A stretch of DNA of 6,594 nt, taken from contig CP070749.1 in NCBI GenBank assembly GCA_020348365.1, forward strand, positions 56,824 through 63,417, given 5' to 3'. The notes beneath the pieces are model-generated. The model was not told where the DNA came from. It saw only the letters and a list, made by a program, of their open reading frames with translations, and ran no database searches. How positions within the stretch are numbered: position 1 is the first letter of the stretch; each line of letters begins with the position of its first letter. Origin of the DNA: Candidatus Bathyarchaeota archaeon (GTDB lineage Archaea; Thermoproteota; Bathyarchaeia; Bathyarchaeales; Bathyarchaeaceae). Shown here in pieces: positions 5,647 to 6,594 of this stretch. The translations under genes were made by a program, and so were the position numbers.

Positions 5647-5749
5647 TGCCGGGGTTGGGATTCGAACCCAAGTCAAGCCGGTCTCTTCTGTCATCATTAA
5701 CTCAGCTGACCAGCTGCAGCCGACCACCTAACCTCTCAGTCACCCCGGC
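5647..5749 (-). tRNA. tRNA-Cys (GCA) with a 31-nt intron
   Basis: The mature 72-nt tRNA folds cleanly. The acceptor stem is GCCGGGG with CCCCGGC (7 bp). The D arm has a short 3-bp stem. The anticodon stem is GTCGG with CCGGC around the loop CTGCAGA, with T33 and anticodon GCA at 5717-5715. The variable region is TTGAC. The T arm is TTGGG, TTCGAAT, CCCAA. The intron is 5713-5683, between positions 37 and 38. CCA is not encoded. The discriminator base is A, whereas tRNA-Cys almost universally carries U73, a main identity element for CysRS. A class II Ser or Leu reading was tried because the 5' half resembles those tRNAs, but no acceptable anticodon stem and loop resulted. The immediate downstream neighbour on the same strand is cysS, which supports the Cys assignment. 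A TATA box lies at 5776-5786. Confidence 0.9.
5683..5713 (-). other. Archaeal tRNA intron (bulge-helix-bulge) at position 37/38
   Basis: The 31-nt intron begins CTGGTCA and ends GAAGAG. Its pairing fits the motif cut by EndA. Anticodon-loop bases 32-35 (CUGC) face intron bases 26-29 (GAAG), giving three Watson-Crick pairs and one G-A mismatch. Three-nucleotide bulges (AG+C and AG+A) lie on each side, with both cuts after the second bulge base. A distal helix follows: UG with CA, one bulged G, then UCA with UGA, capped by a 13-nt loop. The fold agrees with the standard splice site. The intron also holds CUGA and AUGAUGA, the box D' and box C' consensus sequences. Confidence 0.8.
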
Positions 5750-5775
5750 TCTTGAATTATCGTAGTCGGCTGAAG

Positions 5776-5786
5776 CCTATAAAAAA
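5776..5786 (-). promoter_or_regulatory. TATA box of the tRNA-Cys-cysS unit
   Basis: On the minus strand this reads TTTTTTATAGG. It predicts a transcript start near 5756, giving the short leader (about 7 nt) usual for archaeal tRNA genes. No other TATA-like element lies between the tRNA and cysS, so this promoter probably serves both. Confidence 0.6.
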
Positions 5787-5858
5787 CTGTCTGTTTCACA
5801 CACGCATTCCCTTTGCATACTCTTCTGTAGACAGTAACTGCCAGTAGTGAAAGAATTG

Positions 5859-6389
5859 TTATGAAGTTGTCTTTGGAAGTATCTTTGGCTCTTTCCATTC
5901 ATCTCTCAGAATGCTGTATAGAATACCATCTTTCCATTCTCCTCTGACATAAACGTCCTTGCGGATTAGTCCTTCCTTCTTGAATCCTGCTTTTTCCAGA
6001 ACCCTCTGAGAAGCTATGTTTCTTGGATTGGCATCTGCTTGAATACGTACTATGTCCTTTGAAAGAAATAGGTAATCTACTATGATTCTGACTGCTTCTG
6101 TGCAGTAGCCTTTGTTTCTCTCACTCGGAAGTAACCTGTAGCCAATGAGGAAATGGGGTCCTCTGGGAGCGTGGAATATTTGACCGATCTTGCCACCATC
6201 CTTCTTCTCTATAATGAACCATTTTTCTTCAGAACCAAGGTTGTCATACCACTTCTCCACTTCTTTGCGTGAAATTTGTTCAAGAGGCTCGTACTCACCA
6301 CCGAAATCAGGGTTGTTAGCCCATTCTGCGATTAAGGGCAAGTCCTCTTTCTCCATGATTCTCAGATTCACATTCTTACCCTCAAGCAA
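5859..6389 (-). CDS. GNAT acetyltransferase, RimJ/RimL type
   Basis: A 176-residue acetyltransferase of the GNAT superfamily, Acetyltransf_3 (RimJ/RimL-like) branch, which transfers acetyl from acetyl-CoA to an amino group. The N-terminal pattern LEGKNVNLRIMEKEDLPLI is typical of the branch. The acetyl-CoA pyrophosphate loop is RNKGYCTEA at 91-99 (Q/RxxGxG/A type, with Cys where Gly or Ala is common). Motif B (NPRNIASQRVLEKAGFKKEG, 121-140) completes the fold. The substrate could be a ribosomal protein N-terminus, another protein or a small molecule; nothing here decides. The start is TTG, the only start-like codon between an in-frame TGA and the family's N-terminal motif. A GGTG ribosome site (6397-6400) ends 7 nt before it. 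A possible TATA box at 6423-6431 would leave a leader of roughly 13 nt. The gene is divergent from the partial gene at 6548. Confidence 0.9.
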   Translation of the reverse strand: MLEGKNVNLRIMEKEDLPLIAEWANNPDFGGEYEPLEQISRKEVEKWYDNLGSEEKWFIIEKKDGGKIGQIFHAPRGPHFLIGYRLLPSERNKGYCTEAVRIIVDYLFLSKDIVRIQADANPRNIASQRVLEKAGFKKEGLIRKDVYVRGEWKDGILYSILRDEWKEPKILPKTTS

Positions 6390-6422
6390 CCAATGGCACC
6401 ATTCACTAGGTCTTCTGCTTCA

Positions 6423-6431
6423 GTTTTTATG
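6423..6431 (-). promoter_or_regulatory. Probable TATA box of the GNAT gene
   Basis: CATAAAAAC on the minus strand is centred about 38 bp upstream of the TTG start. It predicts a transcript start near 6402, a very short leader that still holds the GGTG ribosome site. Confidence 0.4.
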
Positions 6432-6464
6432 ACTTGTGGAAGATGTATACGTTAAGTGAGATTA

Positions 6465-6472
6465 GTTTAAAG
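6465..6472 (+). promoter_or_regulatory. Probable TATA box of the gene starting at 6548
   Basis: GTTTAAAG is the best box A in the plus direction of this divergent region. It predicts transcription starting near 6491-6496 and a leader of about 55 nt to the ATG at 6548. Confidence 0.4.
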
Positions 6473-6547
6473 GTTCCAGCAATTCAGATGTATCAGCCTG
6501 GAAACTCCGCTTATGAGCTGGATAGCGAAACGCAGGCGTGAGATTGA

Positions 6548-6594
6548 ATGGGCGACAAGAACTCAGAAAGCCTGTTACATGTCAAAGATCTCCG
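6548..6594 (+). CDS. Start of a gene, possibly an ABC transporter ATP-binding protein; cut by window end
   Basis: Only 15 full codons are present, MGDKNSESLLHVKDL, with the next codon beginning CG (Arg). The pattern LLHVKDLR after a short polar lead resembles the first beta strand of ABC transporter ATPases of the peptide type (LLEVKNL-like). No Walker motif is in the window, so the family is a guess from 8 residues. The ATG follows a GTGAGA element by a few bases, and a TATA-like box lies about 80 bp upstream, so a real gene start is likely. Confidence 0.45.
   Translation, partial: MGDKNSESLLHVKDL

Noticed and set aside
5647..5749. Class II tRNA (Ser or Leu) without an intron
   Set aside because: The 5' half resembles class II tRNAs and A73 would suit Leu, but no 5-bp anticodon stem with a 7-nt loop and T33 can be drawn. 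The Cys reading gives a full stem and a bulge-helix-bulge intron at the standard site.

Overview
The window looks archaeal. It has TATA-like boxes about 25 bp upstream of expected starts, a homotetramer-size archaeal tRNA-splicing endonuclease, a tRNA with a bulge-helix-bulge intron at the canonical 37/38 site, no encoded CCA, and TTG/GTG start codons with AGGAGGTGA-type ribosome sites. Gene content (VIT1-like/DUF125, DUF47/PhoU-like, DPM-like glycosyltransferase, YdjM-like) fits a TACK archaeon, plausibly Bathyarchaeia. That placement is inference, not proven here.

Layout. 1-423 (+): end of a YdjM/DUF457-like membrane protein cut by the window edge. 474-1172 (-): family 2 glycosyltransferase, convergent with it. 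About 1375-1974 (+): VIT1/CCC1-like membrane protein with its own TATA box. 2117-2683 (-): a small secreted protein of unknown function, whose signal peptide is encoded upstream of any ATG/GTG/TTG. 2684-2895: divergent promoter region with three related palindrome-like sites on one side and a perfect 9-bp-arm inverted repeat on the other. 2896-4124 (+): a two-gene operon, DUF47/PhoU-like protein and EndA, overlapping by ATGA. 4201-5749 (-): cysS, preceded 30 nt upstream on the same strand by an intron-containing tRNA-Cys(GCA), apparently sharing one promoter. 5859-6389 (-): GNAT acetyltransferase. 6548-6594 (+): first codons of what may be an ABC transporter ATPase.

The coherent theme is cysteine decoding and tRNA maturation. 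A pre-tRNA-Cys that must be spliced, the synthetase that charges it (apparently on the same primary transcript), and the endonuclease that removes such introns all lie within 2.2 kb, in two convergent units. Two details add interest: the tRNA has A at the discriminator position where tRNA-Cys almost always has U, and the synthetase has Asp where the classical zinc ligand Cys sits. No mobile element, CRISPR array or rRNA was seen. No gene-free stretch exceeds 300 bases.
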